In this document: positions 22,778 to 30,372 of the stretch, one piece after another
How positions within the stretch are numbered: position 1 is the stretch's first letter
How the letters are laid out: every line of letters begins with the position of its first letter
Source of the DNA: Planctomycetota bacterium
GTDB taxonomy: Bacteria > Planctomycetota > PUPC01 > JABMSA01 > JAUWKK01
Reading direction: 5' to 3'
Length of the DNA stretch: 32,597 nt
Assembly (NCBI GenBank): GCA_030614245.1
Contig: JAUWKK010000002.1
Coordinates: forward strand, 1 to 32,597
Translations under genes and position numbers: made by a program
The notes under the pieces: generated by a model
The model's input: the letters and a program-made list of their open reading frames with translations, nothing else
Database searches by the model: none
Told to the model about the DNA's origin: nothing

Positions 22778-23212
22778 CTATGCGCCGTCGAGGGTCGGCC
22801 TCTTCGCGATCTCCACCTTGTACGCCTCGGCGTACGCGTCCTGATAGCGGATGCCCGGCTCCGCCCTGACCCGCGCTTCCGCGACCTTCTCCGCGGCGGC
22901 TATAGCCGCCTCTTTCGTCACCGCATCGGGCTCGGGCACGTGCTGCACGCCATCGGAACCAGCCAGCAGTTCTTTCCTGATCCCGGCGTTCTCCTCGGTG
23001 AGCCTCGCCACCTCTACTGTCTGGACCTTCAGGGCCTCGGCTCCTGCGGTTTTGACCCTGGCCAGTTCTGCCTGCAGCTTGTCGCAGTATGCCGCCTTGG
23101 CCTCCATGACGCTCAGATCGCCGATCGCCGAAGCCAGCGCGAAGTCGGCATCCTCCGGAAACGCCTGCTGCATCGCGACCAATATCTCCTTCAAGCTCTT
23201 CTTGTCAGCCAT
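22778..23212 (-). CDS. Nested scaffold protein from internal start (144 aa)
   Basis: An ATG at 23212, in frame with the protease gene, is preceded by AGGAG and GAGGAC within 15 bases, a stronger site than the protease's own. The product would be residues 263-406 of the fusion: helical, charged and Ala/Glu-rich (AELARVKTAGAEALKVQ, TKEAAIAAAEKVAEARVRA). Lambda C/Nu3 and many phages produce scaffold in the same nested manner. No direct evidence of use exists in the sequence beyond the start site. Confidence 0.6.
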   Translation of the reverse strand: MADKKSLKEILVAMQQAFPEDADFALASAIGDLSVMEAKAAYCDKLQAELARVKTAGAEALKVQTVEVARLTEENAGIRKELLAGSDGVQHVPEPDAVTKEAAIAAAEKVAEARVRAEPGIRYQDAYAEAYKVEIAKRPTLDGA

Positions 23213-23998
23213 GTCCTCATCTCCTGAAAAAGCCGTGGGGGTGTCCCCCGAAATCGTCAATCCGTTTCTGATCAAGAACTCCGTTATAAACTTTCGCACC
23301 CGCTGCGGCTTCAGACCGCCGAATATATCGGCCGGCGGTTCGGCGTCCCGCAGCCCGAATACGTATCGGCAGGCGAGCTCGCCCAACGCCGTCAATTCTT
23401 GGGGTTGGCTCAAGAATCCTCCTGGATTCGCCGCCGGATCGTCCACAACATCAGTCGATGCCAGACTATCCAAGCGTGCGTGCATCAGGTCATCCTCATT
23501 CGCCTCGTCCGGACTCACGAAATCACCATCGTCATCCTCGTTCTCTTCGGCGAATTCCTTCTCGGCATCCGGGTCGTGGTAAAAGACGATGCTGGCGCCG
23601 AACATATCCGGCTCTTTATCGGCCATGCGCAATATGTACGAGCCGAGCTTGCCGTCGGGCGATTCGTCCGCCAACTCTGAGACATGGAGATCCGCCCGGA
23701 CGATATTCCCATCCAGACGATAATCCTTCGCCCGCCCGAGGAACTTGCCCAGGCCGTCGTTGCAAAGCCCCGGGTGCGTGAACCGCACCTTAACCCCCAG
23801 CTTCTTGGCATTGCCTCCCTCGACCACCTGTGCCAGGAAGGCGCGGTCAATCCAGAAGTCATGGCCCAGGGCCTCGCCCTCGGTTATCACCGCGAAGTCG
23901 CGGATGAGCTGCCGGTCAGCGTCCACCCGCGCATCCTTCATGCTCCCGGCAAAACTAAGGCGTTCCCGGTTCGGTCTACTTATCGTCGCTGTCGTCAT
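22778..23998 (-). CDS. Head maturation protease fused to scaffold (406 aa)
   Basis: The start is ATG 23998 with AGGAAAG upstream, overlapping the portal 3' end by 23 bases. The N-terminal ~250 residues have a prohead protease pattern: RFTHP (72-76) carrying a candidate catalytic His, a GxxLGR loop, and FGASIVF (133-139) carrying a candidate Ser, spaced as in HK97-type proteases. A long acidic linker follows (EENEDDDGDF) and then a coiled-coil scaffold region from about 263. Known: such proteases cleave the scaffold and capsid N-terminus after assembly. The catalytic assignment is by eye. Confidence 0.75.
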   Translation of the reverse strand: MTTATISRPNRERLSFAGSMKDARVDADRQLIRDFAVITEGEALGHDFWIDRAFLAQVVEGGNAKKLGVKVRFTHPGLCNDGLGKFLGRAKDYRLDGNIVRADLHVSELADESPDGKLGSYILRMADKEPDMFGASIVFYHDPDAEKEFAEENEDDDGDFVSPDEANEDDLMHARLDSLASTDVVDDPAANPGGFLSQPQELTALGELACRYVFGLRDAEPPADIFGGLKPQRVRKFITEFLIRNGLTISGDTPTAFSGDEDMADKKSLKEILVAMQQAFPEDADFALASAIGDLSVMEAKAAYCDKLQAELARVKTAGAEALKVQTVEVARLTEENAGIRKELLAGSDGVQHVPEPDAVTKEAAIAAAEKVAEARVRAEPGIRYQDAYAEAYKVEIAKRPTLDGA

Positions 23999-25598
23999 CT
24001 TCTTTCCTCTCTTTGGGCGGCGTGCCTCCTGCTAGCACAGCCTGCAATGTCTTCCCCTGGTCTACGCCGGCCAGGAGGGGCCAGAGTTCTTTCGCCGTAG
24101 CAAGACCCGCAGCGCCTTCCTCGACCTCCTGCGCCCTCTGTATGGCATCGAGGATCTCTTGACCCCGCGTCTCCAGGAACTCTCCCCGGTCCTGCGAGAG
24201 CGCGCCCAATGCATCCGTCTGCGTCGCCAGACCGCGGTCCATCTTCTTCGCCCAGGCCGAGACCTCTTTATCCTCGTCCACCCACGGCCAACTTGGGACC
24301 ACCCATTTGTGCTCGAGGATGCTAGACCGCCATGCCAATTTGCCCTCGGCCACCCAGCGCGCGACCTGCCAGCGATAGAGCCGCGAATAGAAACTCCGGA
24401 TCAGCAGCTGCTGCCACGCCCGGAACACGATGAATGCCTGCAGCAGCACGGCGCGCGAGCTCGAGTAATTCAGTTTGCCCCAGTCCAGCAGGATCAACTC
24501 GAGGGGAAGGCCGACGGGGATGGCGAAAAGCCTGATGAACAGCTTGACCGCTCCCTCGAAGTTCTGAGCGGGCCGCGTCTGGCGGATGCCCTTGATTTCC
24601 TGGCCCTTATCGCCGAAGAACGCCGTCGCCATGCCGACATTCATCACCTTCATATCCAGGTCGGGTATCTTCGCGACCGTCCGGTCTTCCGAGCCCGTTA
24701 CCCTGACTGGTTCCCCGCCCTCGGATGTCGTGACCGACAAGGCCAGCCGCGACAGCACCTGCCATGAAATGGCCTCGCTCGTCAGGATATCCTCGAGACG
24801 GTGAGCGATGGCCATTGAGGATACGAGTACCGGCACCCCGCGCGTCTGCGAGGACCGCTTGACGCGATTCAGGATATAAATTGCGTGCTCCGCCTCGATC
24901 GTCGTGGTATCGGCGTGTTCCGGATAGCCCCGGCCGCTGTCCGCGCCCGTTATTTCGAAGCCGACGATCCTGCCCCGCTTATCGAGCCGCACGCCCTGCT
25001 CGACCCTGATGCCCCGATCGTCCTCGCCCGCGGGCATCCTATTCGATCCGATGCGCTCTGCCTCGACGTGCTGCATTTGACCGTCCGCCAATTTCAGCAG
25101 CAACGTATCGCCGACTACCATCAACTCGCGCAGAACGATCTCCTCCATCTTCTTCCCGGGGTGGATTTCCCGCGCCTCGGGATTTTTCCACCACTCGTGC
25201 CATAATTTCTCGATCTTATCGTTCACGCTCGGGATGCTGGATTGGGCCTGCAAGCTGAATCCCGTCGGCCCGAGGATGTAATCGCACGCGCGGTTGATCA
25301 CCGCCTCATACAACCAGTTGTTGCGGTCGAGCCCGCGCGAGGCATCCACGAGCAGACCCCGGTCGTAGCGCATGTGGCTGTCCGCACTGCCCCCCACCTC
25401 CCAGCTGCCGGTCGACCGCAGGTAATCCGTGGCCTTATAGCCGAGTGCCGTATATTTGCCCACAGGCTGAAATTCCAGCGTATCGTCGGATTGAGAGGCA
25501 GTCCGCTTTCCCGGTTGGACGCCATCATTCACCTCGGCGGCCCCGGACCGCCCTCGACCAAATAGGCGTTGGAATTGGTTGCGAGCGGATTCAGTCAC
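23976..25598 (-). CDS. Portal protein, lambda gpB type (540 aa)
   Basis: The start is GTG 25598, inside the end of the preceding gene (GTGACTGA overlap). The order of elements is that of the lambda-type portal: N-terminal arm, DYILGPTGFSLQAQ, LWHEWWKNPEAREIHPG, VLRELMVVGDTLLLK, then GVPVLVSSMAIAHRLEDI and a C-terminal coiled region ending in an acidic tail (KERKEDDDSDDK). It forms the dodecameric DNA channel at one capsid vertex and binds TerL. The downstream protease-scaffold gene overlaps its end, consistent with head operons. Confidence 0.85.
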   Translation of the reverse strand: MTESARNQFQRLFGRGRSGAAEVNDGVQPGKRTASQSDDTLEFQPVGKYTALGYKATDYLRSTGSWEVGGSADSHMRYDRGLLVDASRGLDRNNWLYEAVINRACDYILGPTGFSLQAQSSIPSVNDKIEKLWHEWWKNPEAREIHPGKKMEEIVLRELMVVGDTLLLKLADGQMQHVEAERIGSNRMPAGEDDRGIRVEQGVRLDKRGRIVGFEITGADSGRGYPEHADTTTIEAEHAIYILNRVKRSSQTRGVPVLVSSMAIAHRLEDILTSEAISWQVLSRLALSVTTSEGGEPVRVTGSEDRTVAKIPDLDMKVMNVGMATAFFGDKGQEIKGIRQTRPAQNFEGAVKLFIRLFAIPVGLPLELILLDWGKLNYSSSRAVLLQAFIVFRAWQQLLIRSFYSRLYRWQVARWVAEGKLAWRSSILEHKWVVPSWPWVDEDKEVSAWAKKMDRGLATQTDALGALSQDRGEFLETRGQEILDAIQRAQEVEEGAAGLATAKELWPLLAGVDQGKTLQAVLAGGTPPKERKEDDDSDDK

Positions 25599-25863
25599 GG
25601 CGGGGCACCATTCCTACAAATTGCGGCGAGGCGGATCGCACGGTCGCATTGAGCGCATCCATTAATTTGGCGAGATGCACCTCGAGGTCTCGGCGGTATT
25701 CGCTAAGCACATACCGGTCTGCAGATTGCTCTCCTGCAGCCTGCGATTTGAAGCCGGCGAGACGCTGCTCGACCTCCTCGATATGCAGCTGCAGTTCCAG
25801 GCGCTGGGCATCGAGCCCTTCCTCGCGTCGCCATCCACCATGCTCCCAAACCGGAACTGCCAT
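25591..25863 (-). CDS. Small helical protein before portal, gpW-position (90 aa)
   Basis: ATG 25863 has AGGAG about 8 bases upstream. The 90-residue product is charged and helical (LQLHIEEVEQRLAGFKSQAA, YRRDLEVHLAKLMDALNA). It occupies the position of lambda gpW between TerL and portal, and shares its approximate size, but sequence resemblance is not claimed. It overlaps the portal start by 8 bases and is the first gene after the terminator at 25921. Confidence 0.55.
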   Translation of the reverse strand: MAVPVWEHGGWRREEGLDAQRLELQLHIEEVEQRLAGFKSQAAGEQSADRYVLSEYRRDLEVHLAKLMDALNATVRSASPQFVGMVPRRD

Positions 25864-25920
25864 CGATACTCTCCTGATTCCCGATCTGTCATCCGAGGCG
25901 GGCGCGGCCGGGCGATCATG

Positions 25921-25964
25921 AAAAAAAGCGAGCCGCGTGATTGTGTGGCCCCACACGGCTCGCT
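25921..25964 (-). terminator. Rho-independent terminator after the tRNA
   Basis: On the minus strand AGCGAGCCG and CGGCTCGCT pair over nine bases, with a smaller inner hairpin (GTGTGG/CCACAC), and seven T residues follow. It stands between the tRNA and the portal operon, in the middle of what is otherwise one co-directional late gene block. Readthrough, antitermination or a promoter downstream would be needed for the head genes; I saw no promoter in 25864-25920. Confidence 0.8.
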
Positions 25965-26036
25965 TCAATATCGACCGCTCCGGCCCGCAGCGGGGGATCG
26001 GCCCGGCGCGTGCCCGCGGAAGTTCAAATTATCGGA

Positions 26037-26112
26037 TGGAGGCGGGAGCTGGATTCGAACCAGCGACCTTCAGGTTATGGGCCTGACAAGCTACCTACTG
26101 CTCCATCCCGCC
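26037..26112 (-). tRNA. tRNA with CAU anticodon, initiator-like but atypical
   Basis: The 76-base minus-strand sequence folds fully: a 7-bp acceptor (GGCGGGA/TCCCGCC), D-arm GAGC/GCTT, anticodon stem TCAGG/CCTGA with loop CCCATAA, T-arm GCTGG-TTCGAAT-CCAGC, and an encoded 3' CCA. Anticodon CAU: Met, or Ile2 if modified. A11-U24 and the overall D- and T-arm sequence resemble bacterial initiator tRNA. Atypical: position 33 is C instead of U, the 1-72 pair is G-C instead of the initiator mismatch, the G-C triplet of the anticodon stem is A-U/G-C/G-C, and the discriminator is U instead of A. It lies alone between a terminator and an intergenic stem-loop. It may be functional, specialised or decayed. 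Confidence 0.85.
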
Positions 26113-26113
26113 A

Positions 26114-26135
26114 TCGCTGGCCTCGGGGTCAGCGA
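26114..26135. repeat. 22-bp intergenic stem-loop, copy 2 (reverse orientation)
   Basis: Identical to the reverse complement of 6277-6298, starting one base 5' of the tRNA on its coding strand. TCGCTGGCC-TCGG-GGTCAGCGA folds with a 9-bp stem and UCGG loop on the plus strand. It lies between the zinc-ribbon gene ending at 26194 and the tRNA. Confidence 0.6.
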
Positions 26136-26193
26136 GCTCTTCGCGGCCATAATAATACCACCCGGTATGAAGCATGCAACAATAAACTCCCAC

Positions 26194-26550
26194 TCAGTGG
26201 GGAATTTCATCATCGCCTGGACGAGACAGTTTCCGCCGTTCCTCGGTGGTCACCGGCTTGGTGTATGTGCATCCCTGATCCCGCGCCAAGCAATAGTAAA
26301 GCCTGGTGACGATATCGATAAAAGGACGCACGCGGGATGGTTCGCGGTTATCCGTCTTGCCAATCCGCATGTCGCTGCCGCATTTCGGGCATTGCGGGCC
26401 GGGCCCCGGTGCAGACCGCTCCCGGTATACCGGCACGATCTTTTTAGCCGTCTCCGGTACCGTCCCCGCCGGTTTCTTGCGGGCTGAGCCGCCGCTCTTT
26501 CGCCTGGCCCCCGCCTTCTTGCTATGCGATCTCTTCTTCGCCTTTGGCAT
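26194..26550 (-). CDS. Basic zinc-ribbon protein, possibly Ogr/Delta-like (118 aa)
   Basis: ATG 26550 has AGGAG 7 bases upstream. Residues 1-35 are Lys/Arg-rich and probably bind nucleic acid. CPKCGSDMRI at about 54 and YYCLARDQGCTYT (about 85-97) provide two cysteine pairs in the spacing of an Ogr/Delta-type zinc finger. Known: Ogr/Delta proteins activate phage late promoters via RNA polymerase alpha-CTD. The similarity is loose, but the alpha-CTD-like phage protein makes it worth noting. Confidence 0.55.
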   Translation of the reverse strand: MPKAKKRSHSKKAGARRKSGGSARKKPAGTVPETAKKIVPVYRERSAPGPGPQCPKCGSDMRIGKTDNREPSRVRPFIDIVTRLYYCLARDQGCTYTKPVTTEERRKLSRPGDDEIPH

Positions 26551-26593
26551 TTGTTTCTCCTGATTTTGCGCTCAGCCGCGCTTGATATAATCA

Positions 26594-27052
26594 CTAGGCG
26601 GTCGATGCGGCACCGGCGCCACCATCGCAGTCGGCGCGCCCCGTGCCCCCCCCTTCTTCGGCCGAATCTTTTTCGCTCTCTGCTTCTTCTCGTTTTTGCG
26701 CATCTAATGCTACTCCTATGTCATGCCAGGCGCGGTCGATACCCGCCTGAACGATGCCCCGTTGTTCATCCTCCAGCTCGACTATCGCCTCCATCCCTCC
26801 AATCTGCTCCCCGTGGAACTCCGCCGCTTGTTTGCAGGATTGCTTCTTGAGGTTTTCCAGACTCGCCTGCACGTTCCCCTCACGGGCAGCGAGCAGTACC
26901 AGCTCTTTCTCAAGCAGGATGATGGACTGCAGGCTTTGAATCTGCTCCCCATAGAACTTCGCCGCTTTTATGCAGGATTGCTTCCTGAGCTCTTCCTGCT
27001 GAATCCAGACTTTCATCTCCGCCACGTAGGTCTCGGTCTCCGCTTTCGTCAT
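26594..27052 (-). CDS. Coiled-coil protein with internal repeat (152 aa)
   Basis: ATG 27052 has AAGGAG 6 bases upstream; an in-frame ATG six bases earlier overlaps that site. The protein is helical with two ~30-residue repeats, at about 22-51 (LRKQSCIKAAKFYGEQIQSL) and 68-97 (LKKQSCKQAAEFHGEQIGGM), 16 of 30 identical, each keeping a Cys. The C-terminus is acidic then Gly/Ala-rich and looks disordered. No function assigned; located directly after terL. Confidence 0.6.
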   Translation of the reverse strand: MTKAETETYVAEMKVWIQQEELRKQSCIKAAKFYGEQIQSLQSIILLEKELVLLAAREGNVQASLENLKKQSCKQAAEFHGEQIGGMEAIVELEDEQRGIVQAGIDRAWHDIGVALDAQKREEAESEKDSAEEGGGTGRADCDGGAGAASTA

Positions 27053-27070
27053 CGGCATCTCCTTACAGTA

Positions 27071-27092
27071 TCGCCGGCGCCGAGGCCAGCGA
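27071..27092. repeat. 22-bp intergenic stem-loop, copy 3
   Basis: Same length as copies 1 and 2 and 19 of 22 bases identical to copy 1. Differences are mostly pairing-compatible in minus-strand RNA. It lies between the terL stop (27094) and the next start (27052). Confidence 0.5.
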
Positions 27093-27093
27093 G

Positions 27094-29184
27094 CTAGTAC
27101 TCCGTCGTTATGTCCTTGGGCACGATTACCCGCCCAGCCCGCCTGGCGAGACGCGATCCCCGCGGCCCGCCCGGTTCTACCCATCCCCTCGGCTGTTTGC
27201 TGGCCGCCGCGGAGGCAGCGGCCACCTGCAACTTTTCGGCCTCGACCTCGAGAACCGTCATCATGGCCCCGCCCAGAGAATAGCAGGCACAGTCCCAGAC
27301 GTGGTAGCTCCCCTTTTCCACCCATACCCGCTTTTCCCTGCCTTTCACCATCGTTACCTCGCGCTTCGCGCGCATGAAGTGTGCGAATATCCATCCCTGA
27401 TTGCCGGGGCCTTTGCCGCGACCAGACCTGTCGCTGTTCGCCGCGTCCCGGGGGAAGTAATGATAGCCCGGACTCCCGGCTTCCCGAAATAGGCGGAACA
27501 GCACCTCGTCCTTGATGCGATCCACATCGAAGAACCACAATATCGAGTTATCGGGTTGCCTTCGGGCCTGCACCATATCCGGCGCGCCATCGATGAGCTG
27601 CAGTTGTTTGCCCGATGCCTTCATCTTGTTGAGCTGGCCTTCGGAGCGCCCGACGAGAGCATGCACCGCCCCACCCTGTTCTTTGCACCAGGTTCGTACC
27701 GTGTGGCCGAGAATGCCCTCGTGCTTGTAGCCAGTGTCGATCCATATCGATACGCAGTTGTAGATCGCCATTTGGGCCCGCACGGCGTCCAGAGCACGTC
27801 GCACGTCAGCTTTGGTCGGATCGCGCTCCAGACCCTCAGGGATGATCTCTTGCACGCCATAGTGCAACGTCCGGCGTGTCAGTGCCGCGTTGTAGCCATC
27901 GATGAGCCAGTATAGATTGATCTTCTGCACGTCGACCGCTCCCACGCAGAAATCCACGCCCTCGGGCAGGTCGCCCCCATCACCCAAGGGATCGAACCGG
28001 TAATCCGCAGCGTGTCTGGCGAGCAGGGCGTATGTAAGCGGCACTCCCTGCACATCGTCTTTCCACGGGATCGCCCAAGTGAACTGGCAGAGGGCTTTCT
28101 CTGCCGAGGTGCCCTCGGTTCTCTCGCCCGCCCATTCTTCTTCGGCGATGTCCGCCATCTTGCGCATCGTGCTATGCAGGGCATTCCAGCGGAAGCCGAA
28201 GGTACGCGTGGGCGGCGACGGGCCCACCACCTCGCCGTCGGGTTCCACGTGTTGGCCCCGGTGGACGATGCGAGGGTTGACTAAGGCGTTGCGCCGATCC
28301 AACTCACACCACACCGTGCCGCAATCAGCGCAGGCGTATGCACCACTAGCACGCGCCGCGAATTCATTTTCGGCATCCTCCCAGCCCCCGAACTGCTCCC
28401 GTTCGGGGCATTGCCAGGTACCGCAATGCGGGCATGCTACCATCACACGAGAATCCGAGCCGTTCTTGATCTCGGTATACACCCGACCCTTCTCTATGGA
28501 CATGGTACATTCGCCATAGAACACGGCGTCCTCGCTGAACGAGGCGGATCGGGCTTCAAATTGCTTGACCGGATCGGTCTCGCGAGAGACCGCGCCCGGC
28601 TGATCCATCTTATCCAGCTCCGTAGCTAATATGACCCGGGCCGTGTAGGAGGATCGCTGGGCATCGCTGCCGCCCGCGCCCATGAACCGCACCCTCGCGT
28701 CGTTCAGCAGCAGCAGCGATTTCGCCTTGCCGCCCCGACTGCCCGTCCCCGTCTCGGGCAGCAGATGCTTGTATCGGGTCATTTCCAGCGCCGGCAGTAT
28801 CCGCTCGATCCACACGGACTGCGCCAGCTCGATCACCGGCGCGCAGATTATGATATCCTCGGCCACCTCGAAGAGGTGATACGCGGCCGGGATCACGAGA
28901 AAGATGAAGGTCTTGCCGCCCTGCACTGGCCCGCTGCCGATGAACCGGCGAAAGACCCCGCCGTCCATAATCTGCAGCACCTGGCGCGTCCAGGGCATAA
29001 ATGACGTCTTGAACCGCAGGCCCCGCCTCGGCCCGGTGGGCAGGATCATCTCGGTCTCGGCGAACTCCAGGCGCGAACGCAACTTCCGCGGGCTGATGGC
29101 CCTGTAGAACGCCGTGATCGGCGCCAGCCAGTCCATCGCGGCACCTTGTTTAGCGGCCTTAGATAGTTGCGTCCGCTTCACCAT
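27094..29184 (-). CDS. terL: Terminase large subunit, GpA family (696 aa)
   Basis: ATG 29184 has AAGGAA upstream. The lambda gpA-type order is clear: a GPVQGGKT Walker A at 85-92, ATPase middle with RVILATELDKM (183-193) at the Walker B position, a zinc-binding CPHCG ... CADCG (251-288), and a nuclease domain with VGAVDVQKINLYWLIDGY and WIDTGYKHE. It packages concatemeric DNA into procapsids with TerS and portal. Compared with canonical DE at Walker B, Thr-Glu is seen. Directly downstream of terS. Confidence 0.9.
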   Translation of the reverse strand: MVKRTQLSKAAKQGAAMDWLAPITAFYRAISPRKLRSRLEFAETEMILPTGPRRGLRFKTSFMPWTRQVLQIMDGGVFRRFIGSGPVQGGKTFIFLVIPAAYHLFEVAEDIIICAPVIELAQSVWIERILPALEMTRYKHLLPETGTGSRGGKAKSLLLLNDARVRFMGAGGSDAQRSSYTARVILATELDKMDQPGAVSRETDPVKQFEARSASFSEDAVFYGECTMSIEKGRVYTEIKNGSDSRVMVACPHCGTWQCPEREQFGGWEDAENEFAARASGAYACADCGTVWCELDRRNALVNPRIVHRGQHVEPDGEVVGPSPPTRTFGFRWNALHSTMRKMADIAEEEWAGERTEGTSAEKALCQFTWAIPWKDDVQGVPLTYALLARHAADYRFDPLGDGGDLPEGVDFCVGAVDVQKINLYWLIDGYNAALTRRTLHYGVQEIIPEGLERDPTKADVRRALDAVRAQMAIYNCVSIWIDTGYKHEGILGHTVRTWCKEQGGAVHALVGRSEGQLNKMKASGKQLQLIDGAPDMVQARRQPDNSILWFFDVDRIKDEVLFRLFREAGSPGYHYFPRDAANSDRSGRGKGPGNQGWIFAHFMRAKREVTMVKGREKRVWVEKGSYHVWDCACYSLGGAMMTVLEVEAEKLQVAAASAAASKQPRGWVEPGGPRGSRLARRAGRVIVPKDITTEY

Positions 29185-29210
29185 CAGATGCTTTCCTTCC
29201 CGCGAATCAT

Positions 29211-30002
29211 CTACATTCCCAACTCCCGGACGACCTCGTTGATCGCGTCCCTGATGGCCTCGCCAACATCCGCACCGTGCTCTCGCGCGATGCCTTCGAA
29301 TGCCGTGCGCAGTCTGTGGCCGGCCACGCGGAATTGCGACGTTATCTCGAGGGCGTTAACCAACTCGCCGGATTCCCGATCAAGCTCGATGCGCATCAGC
29401 TGCGACCGCAGGTCTTTAATCTCCCGTTCGAAGAAGGCTATCGATTCCGGTCTCGGATCGGCGGCCTTCTTCAGCCGCTTGTCCATGTACTCCCGGAGGT
29501 ATGCGCACAACGAGCGGAGGTCGATACGCGCCTTACCACCCGCTTCGATCTTGCCGGCCCGCCGCATTTCCTTCACGTTGCGTTCCGTGCAGCCCAGGAG
29601 TTCAGCGGCCAAGCTCAGCGTTACGTCTGGCACATCCTTCGGGCCCTGCAGGCTCTGCCACTCGCGGAGCTGCCGGTACTCGCTGATGGTCAGGCTGTGC
29701 GCGTTTTTCCGGTACTTGGCGAGCAGCTGCCCGAGCGATGGTTCAAATACATTGCCAAAGACATCCTTCGCCGGCGGCTTCTCGCCGGCGGGTGCGGGCT
29801 CCGGTTGGCGCGGTTCAGCTCTTGCAGCAGCTTTTCGGCGGGGCTCTGGGCGACGGCTTCGAGCCGCCTTTTTCCGCACTCGCTTCTTCGCTGATGGCTT
29901 TTTGCTCCCGGACTTCGACGGACCTTTTACCCCCGCCTTTTTCCGCCTCGCTGGCGCCGGGGCCAGTGATACTCTCTTCCGCGTCGCCTTAGCCACATTC
30001 AA
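29211..30002 (-). CDS. terS: Terminase small subunit, Nu1-like (263 aa)
   Basis: The frame starts at TTG 30002 or GTG 29996, both close behind GAGGG; the first 60 residues are Lys/Arg/Pro-rich and would bind DNA. Residues ~130-152 are a helix-turn-helix (LSLAAELLGCTERNVKEMRR) as in Nu1-type small terminases, followed by helices for oligomerisation (YLREYMDKRLKKAADPRPES, IAFFEREIKDLRSQLMRIEL). It lies 26 bases before terL. Known: Nu1 binds cos and loads gpA. The basic N-terminal arm is longer than usual. Confidence 0.75.
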   Translation of the reverse strand: MNVAKATRKRVSLAPAPARRKKAGVKGPSKSGSKKPSAKKRVRKKAARSRRPEPRRKAAARAEPRQPEPAPAGEKPPAKDVFGNVFEPSLGQLLAKYRKNAHSLTISEYRQLREWQSLQGPKDVPDVTLSLAAELLGCTERNVKEMRRAGKIEAGGKARIDLRSLCAYLREYMDKRLKKAADPRPESIAFFEREIKDLRSQLMRIELDRESGELVNALEITSQFRVAGHRLRTAFEGIAREHGADVGEAIRDAINEVVRELGM

Positions 30003-30296
30003 TTGCCCTCATGCGGCATCCGCACTTTCATCAATGGTACATAATATCGACAGCCGCTGCAACTCACAGCCAGCCGGGGCCCACAGAAGAGGATGCCGCA
30101 TGGTGGTGTGCCCCATTCCGGTTTCCATGCGCATCCGGCAGGCTGGTTTGCCCGCTGTCGGGGCGCACGTGGTCGCCTCATTCTGGGCGCCGCGCAGGCT
30201 GTTCTGCCCTCCGCCGGCCACATTACGAGAGGCTTCGGGGAGATCCATCTAGCAGCCGCCCCAGTCCTATCATTTGGATGCCCTCCGCAAAAACCC
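30003..30296. other. 294-bp region without recognised gene, between terS and the TudS promoter
   Basis: Both strands carry only short frames (up to 79 codons) without Shine-Dalgarno sequences or recognisable composition. In lambdoid phages the cohesive-end site lies just upstream of the small terminase gene, and this is the matching place, but I did not find a defined cos-like sequence by eye. Confidence 0.4.
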
Positions 30297-30332
30297 TTGA
30301 CTGCTAATATCGGAGTCTCGATAATTCCGATA
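30297..30332 (+). promoter_or_regulatory. Promoter and overlapping operator-like inverted repeat for TudS-like gene
   Basis: TTGACT (30297-30302), 17 bp and GATAAT (30320-30325) form a near-consensus sigma70 promoter on the plus strand. TATCGGA (30308-30314) and TCCGATA (30326-30332), a perfect 7-bp inverted repeat with 11-base spacer, flank and cover the -10 and the expected start. This is the layout of a repressor operator. The only promoter-gene pair found on the plus strand. Confidence 0.7.
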
Positions 30333-30372
30333 GAATGTTATAGCTATGGCACACTTGTTAGGATGTGTTCCG

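Noticed and set aside
30009-30248. 79-codon minus frame before terS
   Set aside because: No ribosome binding site and no protein-like composition; left as unassigned region.
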